Part shown: positions 37,128 to 45,253 of the stretch, one piece after another | Layout: each line of letters opens with the position of its first letter | Position numbering within the stretch: position 1 is the first letter of the stretch | Assembly: GCF_004965515.1 (NCBI RefSeq) | Contig: NZ_SSHH01000002.1 | Span: 392,840 to 456,839 of the forward strand | From: Alteraurantiacibacter aquimixticola | GTDB taxonomy: Bacteria; Pseudomonadota; Alphaproteobacteria; Sphingomonadales; Sphingomonadaceae | DNA: 64,000 nucleotides | Reading direction: 5' to 3' | Notes under the pieces: model-generated | Told to the model about the DNA's origin: nothing | The model's input: the letters and a program-made list of their open reading frames with translations, nothing else | Database searches by the model: none | Program-made: the position numbers and the translations under genes

Positions 37128-37305
37128 CGGGTAATCCTTGGTCTGGCGGCGCAATTGGCGCCATCGCGCAAGACTATAGGACCAAGGCGATTATGCAATT
37201 GCCGTGCTGGCAGTCGAAATCACCGCACAGCCCCTTGCCAAGCCCCGCTGCGCAGCCTAGCCGCGCCCCATTCCATAGATCAGCCGAAACAGAAGAGAGT
37301 ATTCC

Positions 37306-38619
37306 ATGGTCCCCCGCTATGCCCGCCCCGCCATGACCGCGATCTGGGAGCCGGAGGCGAAATACGAGATCTGGTTCCTGATCGAAGCGCATGCGACGCA
37401 GAAGCTGGCCGATCTGGGCGTGGTGCCCGAAAGCGGCGCCAAGGCGCTGTGGGACTGGTGGAAAACCAATCCGGGCATCGACGTTGCCGCGATCGACGCC
37501 AAGGAAGCGGTGCTGAAGCATGACGTGATCGCCTTCCTCGACTGGGTGGCCGAGCAGGTCGGTCCCGAAGCGCGCTTCATGCACCAGGGCATGACCAGCT
37601 CCGACGTGCTCGACACGACGCTCGCCGTCCAACTCACCCGCGCGACCGATATCCTGCTGGAGGACATGGACGCGCTGCTCGAGGCTATCGAGCGCCGGGC
37701 CAAGGAGCATAAATACACCGCTACCATCGGTCGCAGCCACGGCATCCATGCCGAGCCGACGACCTTCGGCCTCAAGCTGGCACAAGCCTATGCCGAATTC
37801 GACCGCTGCCGCGACCGGTTGCGCACCGCGCGCGCCGAAATCGCCACCTGCGCCATTTCGGGCGCAGTGGGCACTTTCGCGAATATCGATCCCTCGGTGG
37901 AGGAATATGTGGCGGAGCAGCTGGGCCTTGTCGCCGAGCCCGTCTCCACGCAGGTGATCCCGCGCGATCGCCACGCCGCCTATTTTGCCACGCTGGCGGT
38001 AATCGCTTCCTCGATGGAGCGGCTGGCGGTCGAAATCCGGCACTTGCAGCGCACCGAAGTTCTTGAAGCCGAGGAATATTTCTCCCCCGGCCAGAAGGGT
38101 TCGTCGGCCATGCCGCACAAGCGCAACCCGATCCTGACCGAGAACCTGACCGGGCAGGCGCGCATGATCCGCTCCTACGCCCTGCCCGCGATGGAAAACG
38201 TGGCGCTGTGGCATGAGCGGGATATCTCCCACTCCTCGGTCGAGCGTTTCATCGGTCCCGACGCAACGATCACGCTCGATTTCGCGCTCGCCCGCCTGAC
38301 GGGCGTGGTCGACAAGCTCCTCGTCTATCCGGAGCGGATGCAGAAGAATCTCGACCGCATGGGCGGCCTCGTCCATTCGCAGCGCGTGCTGCTGGCGCTG
38401 ACGCAGGCGGGCATCACCCGCGACAATGCGTATCGCCTCGTCCAGCGCAATGCGATGAAGGTGTGGGAGAGCGACGGCCAGCTTTCGCTGCTCGACCTGC
38501 TCAAGGCAGACGAGGAAGTGGCCGCGGCGATGAGTGCAGAGGAGCTCGAGGAGAAATTCAACCTCGATTACCACTTCAAGCATGTCGACACGATTTTCGA
38601 CCGCGTTTTCAGCAAATAA
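37306..38619 (+). CDS. purB: Adenylosuccinate lyase
   Basis: The product has 437 residues. It cleaves succinyl-AICAR and adenylosuccinate in purine synthesis. The signature loop GSSAMPHKRNPILTE is present; RSHGIHAEPTTFGL holds a catalytic His, and GMTSSDVLDTT is the third conserved region. MVPRYARPAMTAIWEPEAKY is the family N-terminus. Length is typical of the shorter bacterial PurB. It has GAGAG before the ATG. Convergent neighbours: none; lapA follows after 74 bases. Confidence 0.97.
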   Translation: MVPRYARPAMTAIWEPEAKYEIWFLIEAHATQKLADLGVVPESGAKALWDWWKTNPGIDVAAIDAKEAVLKHDVIAFLDWVAEQVGPEARFMHQGMTSSDVLDTTLAVQLTRATDILLEDMDALLEAIERRAKEHKYTATIGRSHGIHAEPTTFGLKLAQAYAEFDRCRDRLRTARAEIATCAISGAVGTFANIDPSVEEYVAEQLGLVAEPVSTQVIPRDRHAAYFATLAVIASSMERLAVEIRHLQRTEVLEAEEYFSPGQKGSSAMPHKRNPILTENLTGQARMIRSYALPAMENVALWHERDISHSSVERFIGPDATITLDFALARLTGVVDKLLVYPERMQKNLDRMGGLVHSQRVLLALTQAGITRDNAYRLVQRNAMKVWESDGQLSLLDLLKADEEVAAAMSAEELEEKFNLDYHFKHVDTIFDRVFSK

Positions 38620-38693
38620 TCCGGCCTTCACAGGCGCATCAACTACGCCTAGCATCGCGGCAAGCTGGATAATTGAATAAGGGTAGAAGAGCC

Positions 38694-39062
38694 ATGCAAG
38701 TCGTCCGCACAGTCATCTGGGTGCTGCTGCTGGTGGCGCTGGCCATCTTCTCCTACGCCAACTGGATCCCCGTCTCGGTGCGGATCTGGGACAACCTCCT
38801 GGTCGATACCATGCTGCCCGCGATCATCGTGGTCAGCTTCCTGATCGGCTTCATCCCGATGTGGCTCTATCACCGCGCATCGAAGTGGCAGTCCAACCGC
38901 CGCATCGTCGCGCTGGAAAGCGCCGCGCGCACCGCCGCGACCACGCCGGTGCAGAAGCCTGGCTCAGCTGACGTCGCCCATCCGGCGGAGCAGCCCGAGC
39001 CCGGTGCCTTCGCGCCCGAGCCCGAAGCGCCCGAAGACGACAAGGGAGCGCCGCTGCCGTGA
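38694..39062 (+). CDS. LapA domain membrane protein
   Basis: The product has 122 residues from ATG 38694, with AGAAGAG upstream; a TTG in frame 21 bases earlier is not needed. Two membrane helices (VIWVLLLVALAIFSYANWIP and LPAIIVVSFLIGFIPMWLYH) match the LPS assembly protein A domain (LapA/YciS), followed by a cytoplasmic tail of low complexity rich in Pro, Glu and Ala. In E. coli LapA acts with LapB in control of LpxC; in alphaproteobacteria only the membrane part is recognisable. Its stop overlaps the pyrF GTG by four bases. Confidence 0.85.
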   Translation: MQVVRTVIWVLLLVALAIFSYANWIPVSVRIWDNLLVDTMLPAIIVVSFLIGFIPMWLYHRASKWQSNRRIVALESAARTAATTPVQKPGSADVAHPAEQPEPGAFAPEPEAPEDDKGAPLP

Positions 39063-39736
39063 GCAATCCGGTCTACCTTGCTCTGGACGTGCCGCAGCTC
39101 GATGCCGCGGTGGAGCTGGCGCAGAAGGTCAAGGGGCATGTCGGCGGGCTGAAGCTGGGGCTGGAATTCTTCTGCGCCCATGGCGCGCATGGCGTGCACG
39201 AAGTGGCCCATGCGGCGGGGCTGCCGATCTTCCTCGACCTGAAATTCCACGACATCCCCAATACGGTCGCCGGCGCGATGCAGGCGATCCACGTGCTCGA
39301 ACCCGCCATCGTCACCATTCATGCCAGTGGCGGGCGCGCTATGATGGAGGATGCCAAGGCCGCCGCGGGCGAGAACTGCAAGGTCGTGGGCGTCACCATG
39401 CTCACCAGCATGGACCAGAACGACCTCGACAAGACCGGCGTTACCGGCACGCCGCACGATCAAGTGATGCGGCTGGCGGAACTCGCCGAAGCATCGGGCC
39501 TCGACGGCATCGTCTGTTCGGGACAGGAAGTGGGCGCGGTGCACAAGCAGTGGAAGAACGGTTTCTTCGTCGTCCCCGGCCTCAGGCCTGCAGGCTCTGC
39601 CGCAGGCGACCAGAAGCGCGTCGTCACCCCGCGCCAGGCCCGCGACGATGGCGCATCGGTACTTGTCGTCGGCCGTCCGATCAGCCGTGCGCCCGACCCC
39701 GCACAAGCGGCACGAGAGATCGAGGCGACGCTTTAG
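39059..39736 (+). CDS. pyrF: Orotidine 5'-phosphate decarboxylase
   Basis: The product has 225 residues. It converts OMP to UMP. The catalytic Asp/Lys cluster is in PIFLDLKFHDIPNTVAGAM, the phosphate site in VLVVGRPISRAPDPAQAA; GGLKLGLEFF and GLDGIVCSGQEVGAV are other family segments. The start is GTG 39059 overlapping the lapA stop (GTGA). A VOC gene follows two bases after the stop, suggesting one transcript. Confidence 0.96.
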   Translation: MSNPVYLALDVPQLDAAVELAQKVKGHVGGLKLGLEFFCAHGAHGVHEVAHAAGLPIFLDLKFHDIPNTVAGAMQAIHVLEPAIVTIHASGGRAMMEDAKAAAGENCKVVGVTMLTSMDQNDLDKTGVTGTPHDQVMRLAELAEASGLDGIVCSGQEVGAVHKQWKNGFFVVPGLRPAGSAAGDQKRVVTPRQARDDGASVLVVGRPISRAPDPAQAAREIEATL

Positions 39737-39738
39737 GG

Positions 39739-40083
39739 ATGAGCAAGGCCTGCCCCTTCGTACCCTCGAAGGATATTACCACTTCCATCGCTTTCTACGA
39801 GGCCCTCGGGTTCGAGGTCACCTATCGTGACGAGAGCGTCGCGACGATGGACTATGAGGGCGCGACGATCGTGATCCAGCCCTATTTCAACGCGAATTGG
39901 GCGCGTAACTGGATGGCGCAGCTGCGGGTCGATGACCTCGACGAGTGGTGGAAGCGCACCGAAGGTTTGGCGGAGCGGTTCGAGATCGAGATTCTTAGTC
40001 CTCCGGCCATGCAGCCTTGGGGCAAGCGGACCGGCTTCCTGTCGGACCCCTCCGACGCCCTGTGGCACATCGTCGAAGAGTAG
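39739..40083 (+). CDS. VOC (glyoxalase/bleomycin-resistance fold) protein
   Basis: The product has 114 residues from ATG 39739, with GGGAT upstream inside the pyrF end. The fold is recognisable from FVPSKDITTSIAFYEALGFE, then TMDYEGATIVIQPYFNANWA, and GKRTGFLSDPSDALWHIVEE. The usual metal-ligand pattern is incomplete, so a binding or resistance role is as likely as catalysis. Function unknown. It lies between pyrF and a second VOC gene. Confidence 0.82.
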   Translation: MSKACPFVPSKDITTSIAFYEALGFEVTYRDESVATMDYEGATIVIQPYFNANWARNWMAQLRVDDLDEWWKRTEGLAERFEIEILSPPAMQPWGKRTGFLSDPSDALWHIVEE

Positions 40084-40120
40084 GGCTGTGCTTCGCGGCG
40101 CGAAGAGCTAGAACGCGAGC

Positions 40121-40492
40121 ATGGCAGACAACGCAACCCCCAACCTGCCCTCGCGCGATTTCCTCAAGACGGAGCGCTTCTACAGCAAGCTCGGCTTTGC
40201 TGCCTCCTACCGCTCGGGCCACTGGCTGATCCTGCGGCGCGGAGAGGTGCAGCTCGAATTCTTTCCCTGGCCCGATCTCGATCCGGCGGAGAACAACCAT
40301 TCCTGCTGTATCAGGCTCGACGATCTTCAGCCGATCGTCAGCCAATGCCGCGAGGCCGGTATTCCGGAAGCGCGCAGCGGCATCCCGCGCATCGTCCCAC
40401 CCACGCGCGACATCAGCGGGCTGACCATCGCCTACCTGGTCGATCCCGACGGATCGCTGCTGCGGCTGGTGCAGAATCCGCCGGAGGGGTGA
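40121..40492 (+). CDS. VOC family protein, bleomycin-resistance-like
   Basis: The product has 123 residues. LPSRDFLKTERFYSKLGFAA, RRGEVQLEFFPWPDLDP, CCIRLDDLQPIVSQCREAGI and YLVDPDGSLLRLVQNP follow the pattern of bleomycin-binding-type VOC proteins, which usually sequester a small molecule as a dimer. No evidence for resistance in this strain. It follows the other VOC gene by 37 bases. Confidence 0.85.
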   Translation: MADNATPNLPSRDFLKTERFYSKLGFAASYRSGHWLILRRGEVQLEFFPWPDLDPAENNHSCCIRLDDLQPIVSQCREAGIPEARSGIPRIVPPTRDISGLTIAYLVDPDGSLLRLVQNPPEG

Positions 40493-40523
40493 CGCGGGCG
40501 CCGCAAGCGACTAGATCGCGCCC

Positions 40524-41159
40524 ATGTCCGGCATTGCGATCAAGATCTGCGGGTTGAAGACGCCTGAGCAAGTGCGCGCCGCCGCCGATGCGGGGGCGAG
40601 CCATGTGGGGCTGGTGCATTTCGCGCGCAGCCCGCGCCACCTGTCGCTGGAGGACGCAGCGCGCCTGCGGCAGGCCGTGCCCGATGCCGTTAAGCCGGTG
40701 CTGCTGGTGGTGGACATGCCGCAGGACGAATTGCGCCGCGCCTGCGAGGCGGTGCGCCCCGATGTGGTCCAGCTACACGGCAAGGAAACGCCGGAGACCT
40801 GCGCCGCCTTGCGCGATGTCCTCGGATGCGAGGTGTGGAAGGCCTGCGGGGTGAAGGACCGCGCGATGCTCGACGATGCGCAGCGTTATGTCGGCGCGGT
40901 GGACATGCTGCTCTACGATGCGCCCGCGGGAAAGCTGCCCGGCGGCCAGGGGCTGGCGATCGACTGGTCGCTCTTCTCCGGCTTCAAGCACAAGGCGCCG
41001 TGGGGTCTTGCGGGCGGCCTCACCGCGCAAAATGTGGGCGAAGCGATCAGGCAGACAGGCGCACCTCTTGTCGATACATCCTCTGGTGTGGAAAGCGCGC
41101 CGGGCCTCAAGGATATCGAGAAAATTCGCGCCTTCTGCCGGGCGGCGCGCGACGCATAG
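40524..41159 (+). CDS. trpF: Phosphoribosylanthranilate isomerase
   Basis: The product has 211 residues. It converts phosphoribosylanthranilate to CdRP in tryptophan synthesis. AIKICGLKTPEQVRAAADAG contains the catalytic Cys, and PGLKDIEKIRAFCRAA is the expected C-terminal helix. QLHGKETPETCAALR, LYDAPAGKLPGGQGLAIDWS (phosphate and Asp) and PLVDTSSGVESAPG are present. It begins the trpF ... trpB ... trpA group; trpC, trpD and trpE are not in the window. Confidence 0.95.
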   Translation: MSGIAIKICGLKTPEQVRAAADAGASHVGLVHFARSPRHLSLEDAARLRQAVPDAVKPVLLVVDMPQDELRRACEAVRPDVVQLHGKETPETCAALRDVLGCEVWKACGVKDRAMLDDAQRYVGAVDMLLYDAPAGKLPGGQGLAIDWSLFSGFKHKAPWGLAGGLTAQNVGEAIRQTGAPLVDTSSGVESAPGLKDIEKIRAFCRAARDA

Positions 41160-41160
41160 G

Positions 41161-41192
41161 AAAAGGGCAGCCCGCATCCAGCGGACTGCCCC
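41161..41192 (-). terminator. Terminator for the outer-membrane-protein gene
   Basis: Arms GGGCAGCCCGC and GCGGACTGCCC pair with one G-U around a five-base loop (ATCCA). On the minus strand the stem is followed by TTTTCC, so it ends transcription of the gene at 41233-41691. It also lies just after trpF on the plus strand. Confidence 0.82.
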
Positions 41193-41232
41193 CATATCCG
41201 TGCGTCGGCACGGTCGCTTTCAAGGAAGTGCC

Positions 41233-41691
41233 TTAGAAGCGAGCGCCGACACCGGCGACCAGTGAGTCACCATCGGCGAAGTCGCTGAAGAAGTGGCGAT
41301 ATTCGGTCTTGAAATAGACCTTCGGGCCCAGCTGGTACTGGAAGCCGCCACCGACATGCGGCACGTCCTCACCCTCGCCAACGGTGTAGCCACCGGCGAC
41401 GAAGATGCGGCCATTATCGCCGATCTTCGGGCCGGCGCGACCGGTCAGGCCGAAATAGACATCGTTATCTTCGGCCAGGACCTTGTCGGCAGAAACTTCG
41501 CCGCCGATGAAAGCTGAATTGCCAAGATCGAAGTCGTAACCGGCGGCCACGCCTGCCGTCGCTTCCTCGGCATCGCCGGCCCAGAAAATACCGCCCCGGG
41601 CTTCCACGCGCGCTTCATTGGCAGCGGCGGGAACGGCAAGGGCAGCGGTTGCGGCCGCCATTGCGGCCAGGGCAGATTTGTACTTGTGCAT
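41233..41691 (-). CDS. Small outer-membrane beta-barrel protein
   Basis: The product has 152 residues from ATG 41691 (MHKYKSALAAMAAATAALAV), a signal peptide cut after AANA-like residues. The mature part is made of alternating strands (VEARGGIFWAGDAEEATAGV, VYFGLTGRAGPKIGDNGRIF) and ends KTEYRHFFSDFADGDSLVAG followed by VGARF; a terminal Phe is the barrel-assembly signal. It resembles OmpA-like or porin-like opacity barrels. Function unknown. It lies on the strand opposite to the trp genes and separates trpF from trpB. Confidence 0.82.
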   Translation of the reverse strand: MHKYKSALAAMAAATAALAVPAAANEARVEARGGIFWAGDAEEATAGVAAGYDFDLGNSAFIGGEVSADKVLAEDNDVYFGLTGRAGPKIGDNGRIFVAGGYTVGEGEDVPHVGGGFQYQLGPKVYFKTEYRHFFSDFADGDSLVAGVGARF

Positions 41692-41883
41692 TTGAAAGTT
41701 CTCCGGGGATCGCACGGCCCCATGCCGGCGAACCCCGCTGCGGAAGTCGGCGGATTTTGCTGAACGCCAAATGGCCGCCTCGTTGTAAAACACGCACCTG
41801 CCGAAAAAATCCGACCAACGGCGTTAGCGTTCGACGAAGCGCTTCTGGACAAGGGCTGTGCGCTCTGCCAATCGCGGCTGGTC

Positions 41884-43119
41884 ATGACCGAACAGAAGCC
41901 CAATTCCTTCCGCAACCAGCCCGACGAGCGTGGCCATTTCGGCCAGTTCGGCGGCCGCTATGTGGCCGAAACGCTGATGCCGCTGATCCTGGACCTGGAG
42001 CGGGAATACACCGCCGCCAAGGCCGATCCGGCGTTCAAGGCGCAGTTTGACGACCTGCTGGAACATTACGTTGGCCGCCCCAGCCCGCTCTATTATGCGG
42101 AGCGGTTTACCGATGCGCTGCGTGAGAACGCGCCTGAAGGCAAAGGGGCGCAGGTCTGGTTCAAGCGCGACGAGCTCAATCACACGGGCGCGCACAAGAT
42201 CAACAATTGCATCGGGCAGATCCTGCTCGCTTTGCGCATGGGCAAGACGCGCATCATTGCGGAAACCGGCGCGGGCCAGCACGGCGTGGCCACTGCCACC
42301 GTCTGCGCGCGCTTCGGCCTTCCCTGCGTGGTCTATATGGGCAAGACCGATGTCGAGCGGCAGGCGCCCAACGTCTTCCGCATGAAGCTGCTCGGCGCCG
42401 AGGTGGTGCCCGTCACCAGCGGCGCGGCGACGCTGAAGGATGCGATGAACGAGGCGCTGCGCGACTGGGTCGCCAACGTCCATGACACGTTCTACATCAT
42501 CGGCACCGCCGCCGGCCCGCATCCCTATCCGGAGCTGGTGCGCGATTTCCAGTCCGTGATCGGGATCGAAGCGCGCGAACAGATGATGAAGCGCACCGGC
42601 CGCCTGCCGGACCTGCTGGTGGCGGCAATCGGCGGCGGTTCCAACGCCATCGGCCTGTTCCACCCCTTCCTCGATGATCCGGACGTGAACATGCTCGGCG
42701 TCGAAGCGGCGGGCCACGGGCTCGACAAGCAGCACGCGGCCAGCCTTGCGGGCGGCTTCCCCGGCATCCTCCACGGCAACAAGACCTACCTGCTGCAGGA
42801 CGAGGACGGCCAGATTGCCGAGGCGCATTCGATTTCCGCCGGTCTCGACTATCCCGGCATCGGCCCCGAACATGCGTGGCTGAAGGAAACCGGCCGCGTC
42901 GAATACACTTCGATCATGGATGGCGAGGCGCTGGACGCCTTCCAGTTCCTCTGCCGCACCGAGGGCATCATCCCCGCGCTCGAACCCAGCCACGCGCTGG
43001 CAGCGATCATGAAGCGCGCGCCGGAGATGGACCGTGACCAGGTGATCCTCGCCAATCTCTGCGGACGCGGGGACAAGGACATCTTCACCGTGGCCGAGGC
43101 GTTGGGAGTGGAGATGTGA
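41884..43119 (+). CDS. trpB: Tryptophan synthase beta chain
   Basis: The product has 411 residues. It makes tryptophan from indole and serine with PLP. The PLP Lys lies in [40 protein letters not shown] and the phosphate-binding [16 protein letters not shown] are present, as is [40 protein letters not shown] is the normal N-terminus. Its stop overlaps the next gene by four bases. Confidence 0.97.
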   Translation: MTEQKPNSFRNQPDERGHFGQFGGRYVAETLMPLILDLEREYTAAKADPAFKAQFDDLLEHYVGRPSPLYYAERFTDALRENAPEGKGAQVWFKRDELNHTGAHKINNCIGQILLALRMGKTRIIAETGAGQHGVATATVCARFGLPCVVYMGKTDVERQAPNVFRMKLLGAEVVPVTSGAATLKDAMNEALRDWVANVHDTFYIIGTAAGPHPYPELVRDFQSVIGIEAREQMMKRTGRLPDLLVAAIGGGSNAIGLFHPFLDDPDVNMLGVEAAGHGLDKQHAASLAGGFPGILHGNKTYLLQDEDGQIAEAHSISAGLDYPGIGPEHAWLKETGRVEYTSIMDGEALDAFQFLCRTEGIIPALEPSHALAAIMKRAPEMDRDQVILANLCGRGDKDIFTVAEALGVEM

Positions 43120-43394
43120 AGCGAGACCGGCGACTTCTCTTCGCCATATTCGCCTTTGGAGCATCCTTTCTCGCCGTCTGCGTTCAGGCTTGGATTACCG
43201 CAAGTTACGTCTTCGCCGCCGTGATGGGGCAATGGGACCAGTTCTCAGAGCTTTTCGGCGTCGCATCACCGCCTGAGTTTTGTTTCGACTATTGCGCACC
43301 AAAGCTGCCAATCATGGCAGGGCTCGTGGCGCTTGCCTTGTTCTGGATTGGACTGACTTTGATCACGATTGCTTGGTGGAACCCCAAGAAATGA
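43116..43394 (+). CDS. Small membrane protein between trpB and trpA
   Basis: The product has 92 residues starting at GTG 43116 (GTGA overlap with trpB). Two hydrophobic segments flank a Cys/Pro loop: [20 protein letters not shown], then [15 protein letters not shown], and [18 protein letters not shown]. Its stop overlaps the trpA start (ATGA). GC content is visibly lower than that of trpB or trpA. I do not recognise it. The four-base overlaps on both sides show that it is translated within the trpBA transcript. Confidence 0.75.
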   Translation: MKRDRRLLFAIFAFGASFLAVCVQAWITASYVFAAVMGQWDQFSELFGVASPPEFCFDYCAPKLPIMAGLVALALFWIGLTLITIAWWNPKK

Positions 43395-44173
43395 CCCGCT
43401 TCTCCAACGCCTTTTCGCCCGACCGCGCGGCGCTCGTCTGCTTCATCACCGCAGGCGACGGCGATACCGCCGCCAATCTCGACGCGCTAGTCGAGGGCGG
43501 CGCCGATGTGATCGAGCTGGGCATGCCCTTCACCGATCCCATGGCCGATGGCCCCGCGATCCAGAAGGCGAATTTGCGCTCGCTGGGTGCGGGGACGAAG
43601 ACCGCCGACGTGCTCGCCCATGCCAAGGCTTTCCGCGAGCGGCATCCGGACATTCCGCTGGTGCTCATGGGCTATGCCAATCCGATGGTCCGCCGCGGGC
43701 CGGAATGGTTTGCCGAGCATATCGCCGATGCGGGCGTCGATGGCGTGATCTGCGTCGACCTCGCGCCGGAGGAGGATCCCGATCTCGGCCCGGCCCTGCG
43801 CGCGAAGGGCATCAGCCCGATCCGCCTCGCCACGCCGACGACCGATGGTGAGCGCCTGCCGGCCGTCCTCGATGGCTCCTCGGGCTTTCTCTACTACGTC
43901 TCTGTCGCCGGGATCACCGGCAAGCAGCAGGCGGCCATCGATTCGATCGAGGACAATGTGGCACGCATCAAGCGGCATACCGACCTGCCCGTCGCGGTCG
44001 GCTTCGGCGTGCGCACCGCCGCACAGGCAGAGGCGATCGCGAAGGTGGCGGACGGCGTCGTCGTCGGCTCCGCCCTTGTCGAACTGGTCGGCGAATATGG
44101 CGCGGAGGCCCCGGCACAGCTGCGCGATCTCACCGCAAGCCTTGCCGAGGCAGTTCACAACGCAAGGAAATAA
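43391..44173 (+). CDS. trpA: Tryptophan synthase alpha chain
   Basis: The product has 260 residues from ATG 43391 ([20 protein letters not shown]). It cleaves indole-3-glycerol phosphate and passes indole to TrpB. The catalytic Glu lies in GADVIELGMPFTDPMADGPA and the Asp in VDGVICVDLAPEEDPDL; the phosphate site is LPVAVGFGVRTAAQAEAIAK and GVVVGSALVELVGEYG. The upstream open frame is inside the previous gene. It is followed by a repeat hairpin and then accD. Confidence 0.96.
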   Translation: MTRFSNAFSPDRAALVCFITAGDGDTAANLDALVEGGADVIELGMPFTDPMADGPAIQKANLRSLGAGTKTADVLAHAKAFRERHPDIPLVLMGYANPMVRRGPEWFAEHIADAGVDGVICVDLAPEEDPDLGPALRAKGISPIRLATPTTDGERLPAVLDGSSGFLYYVSVAGITGKQQAAIDSIEDNVARIKRHTDLPVAVGFGVRTAAQAEAIAKVADGVVVGSALVELVGEYGAEAPAQLRDLTASLAEAVHNARK

Positions 44174-44181
44174 CCACTCCC

Positions 44182-44273
44182 GTCATTGCGAGGAGCGAAG
44201 CGACGCGGCAATCCAGAGCGGATACGCGCCACACCCTGGATTGCCATGGGGCCTATCGCCCCCTCGCAATGAC
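44182..44273 (+). repeat. Intergenic palindromic repeat module 2, copy C
   Basis: GTCATTGCGAGGAGCGAAGC opens the element and CCTCGCAATGAC closes it; inner arms are CAATCCAG and CTGGATTG. The left 35 bases equal those of the copy at 1308. It lies between trpA and accD and may act as a terminator or mRNA-stabilising hairpin. Module 1 is absent here. Confidence 0.8.
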
Positions 44274-44299
44274 GAATAAAACGAGCTAGGGGCCCATTC

Positions 44300-45148
44300 A
44301 TGAGTTGGCTATCCCGTGTCCGCAATGCGCTTCCCTGGGGGGACAAGCGCGAAACTCCCGACAACCTCTGGGTCAAGTGCCCGCGTTGTCAGGAGATGCT
44401 CTTCACCCGCGAATACGAGGCGAACCTGTCGGTCTGCCCGCGCTGCGACCATCATGGCCGCATCGGCGCGGATACGCGGCTGGAGCAGCTGATGGACCCG
44501 GGGTACATCCTGCTGCCCGATCCCGTCGTGGCCGAGGACCCGCTGAAATTCCGCGATTCCAAGCGCTATACCGACCGGCTGAAGGCCGCCCGCGCCAGCA
44601 ACCCGCATCGCGATGCCTTCACCGCCGCTTTCGGCGAGATCGAAGGCGAGAAGGCTGTTGTCGGCGTGCAGGACTTCACCTTCATGGGCGGCAGCATGGG
44701 CATGGCGGTGGGCAATGCCTTCGTCGCCGCCGCGCAAAAGGCTCTGGATGAGCGCTGCGCCTATATCGCCGTGACCGCAGCAGGCGGTGCGCGCATGCAG
44801 GAGGGTATCCTCTCGCTGATGCAGATGCCGCGCGCCACGGTGATGACGCGGCGCCTGAAGGAAGCAGGCCTGCCCTATATCGTCGTTCTGGCGGACCCGA
44901 CCACGGGCGGCGTCACCGCATCCTATGCCATGCTGGGCGATGTCCATATTGCCGAGCCGGGCGCCCTGATCGGCTTTGCCGGCCAGCGCGTGATCCAGGA
45001 AACGATCCGCGAGCAGTTGCCCGAAGGCTTCCAGCGCGCCGAATACCTGCACAAGCACGGCATGGTGGACATGGTCGTGCCGCGCAAGGAGCTGCGCGAG
45101 ACGCTCGCGAAGCTGCTCGATTACCTGTCGCCCGCACAGGCGGCCTAA
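44300..45148 (+). CDS. accD: Acetyl-CoA carboxylase carboxyltransferase beta subunit
   Basis: The product has 282 residues. With AccA it transfers carboxyl from biotin to acetyl-CoA. The N-terminal zinc ribbon is complete ([29 protein letters not shown]). The carboxylase body has [40 protein letters not shown] and [20 protein letters not shown]. Normal length. trpBA-accD-folC is a common alphaproteobacterial order. Confidence 0.97.
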   Translation: MSWLSRVRNALPWGDKRETPDNLWVKCPRCQEMLFTREYEANLSVCPRCDHHGRIGADTRLEQLMDPGYILLPDPVVAEDPLKFRDSKRYTDRLKAARASNPHRDAFTAAFGEIEGEKAVVGVQDFTFMGGSMGMAVGNAFVAAAQKALDERCAYIAVTAAGGARMQEGILSLMQMPRATVMTRRLKEAGLPYIVVLADPTTGGVTASYAMLGDVHIAEPGALIGFAGQRVIQETIREQLPEGFQRAEYLHKHGMVDMVVPRKELRETLAKLLDYLSPAQAA

Positions 45149-45159
45149 GCGAGAAATTC

Positions 45160-45248
45160 GTCATTCCCGCGAAGGCGGGAATCCAGTAGCGCGCCAACGA
45201 AACTTCAATGCGGGGGCCTTTCTGGATCCCCGCCTTCGCGGGGATGAC
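45160..45248 (+). repeat. Intergenic palindromic repeat, second family (module 3)
   Basis: Arms GTCATTCCCGCGAAGGCGGG and CCCGCCTTCGCGGGGATGAC give a near-perfect inverted repeat with inner AATCCAG/CTGGAT. Such ATTCCCGCGAAGGCGGGAATCC hairpins are frequent in Proteobacteria. It fills most of the accD-folC gap, and folC starts six bases after it. Confidence 0.82.
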
Positions 45249-45253
45249 TGATT

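Noticed and set aside
35070-37523. 817-codon plus-strand ORF opposite the transglutaminase gene
   Set aside because: It crosses into purB in a different frame and shows no domains. It is an antisense artefact.
41824-43164. 446-codon minus-strand ORF opposite trpB
   Set aside because: Antisense to the certain trpB gene; no motifs.
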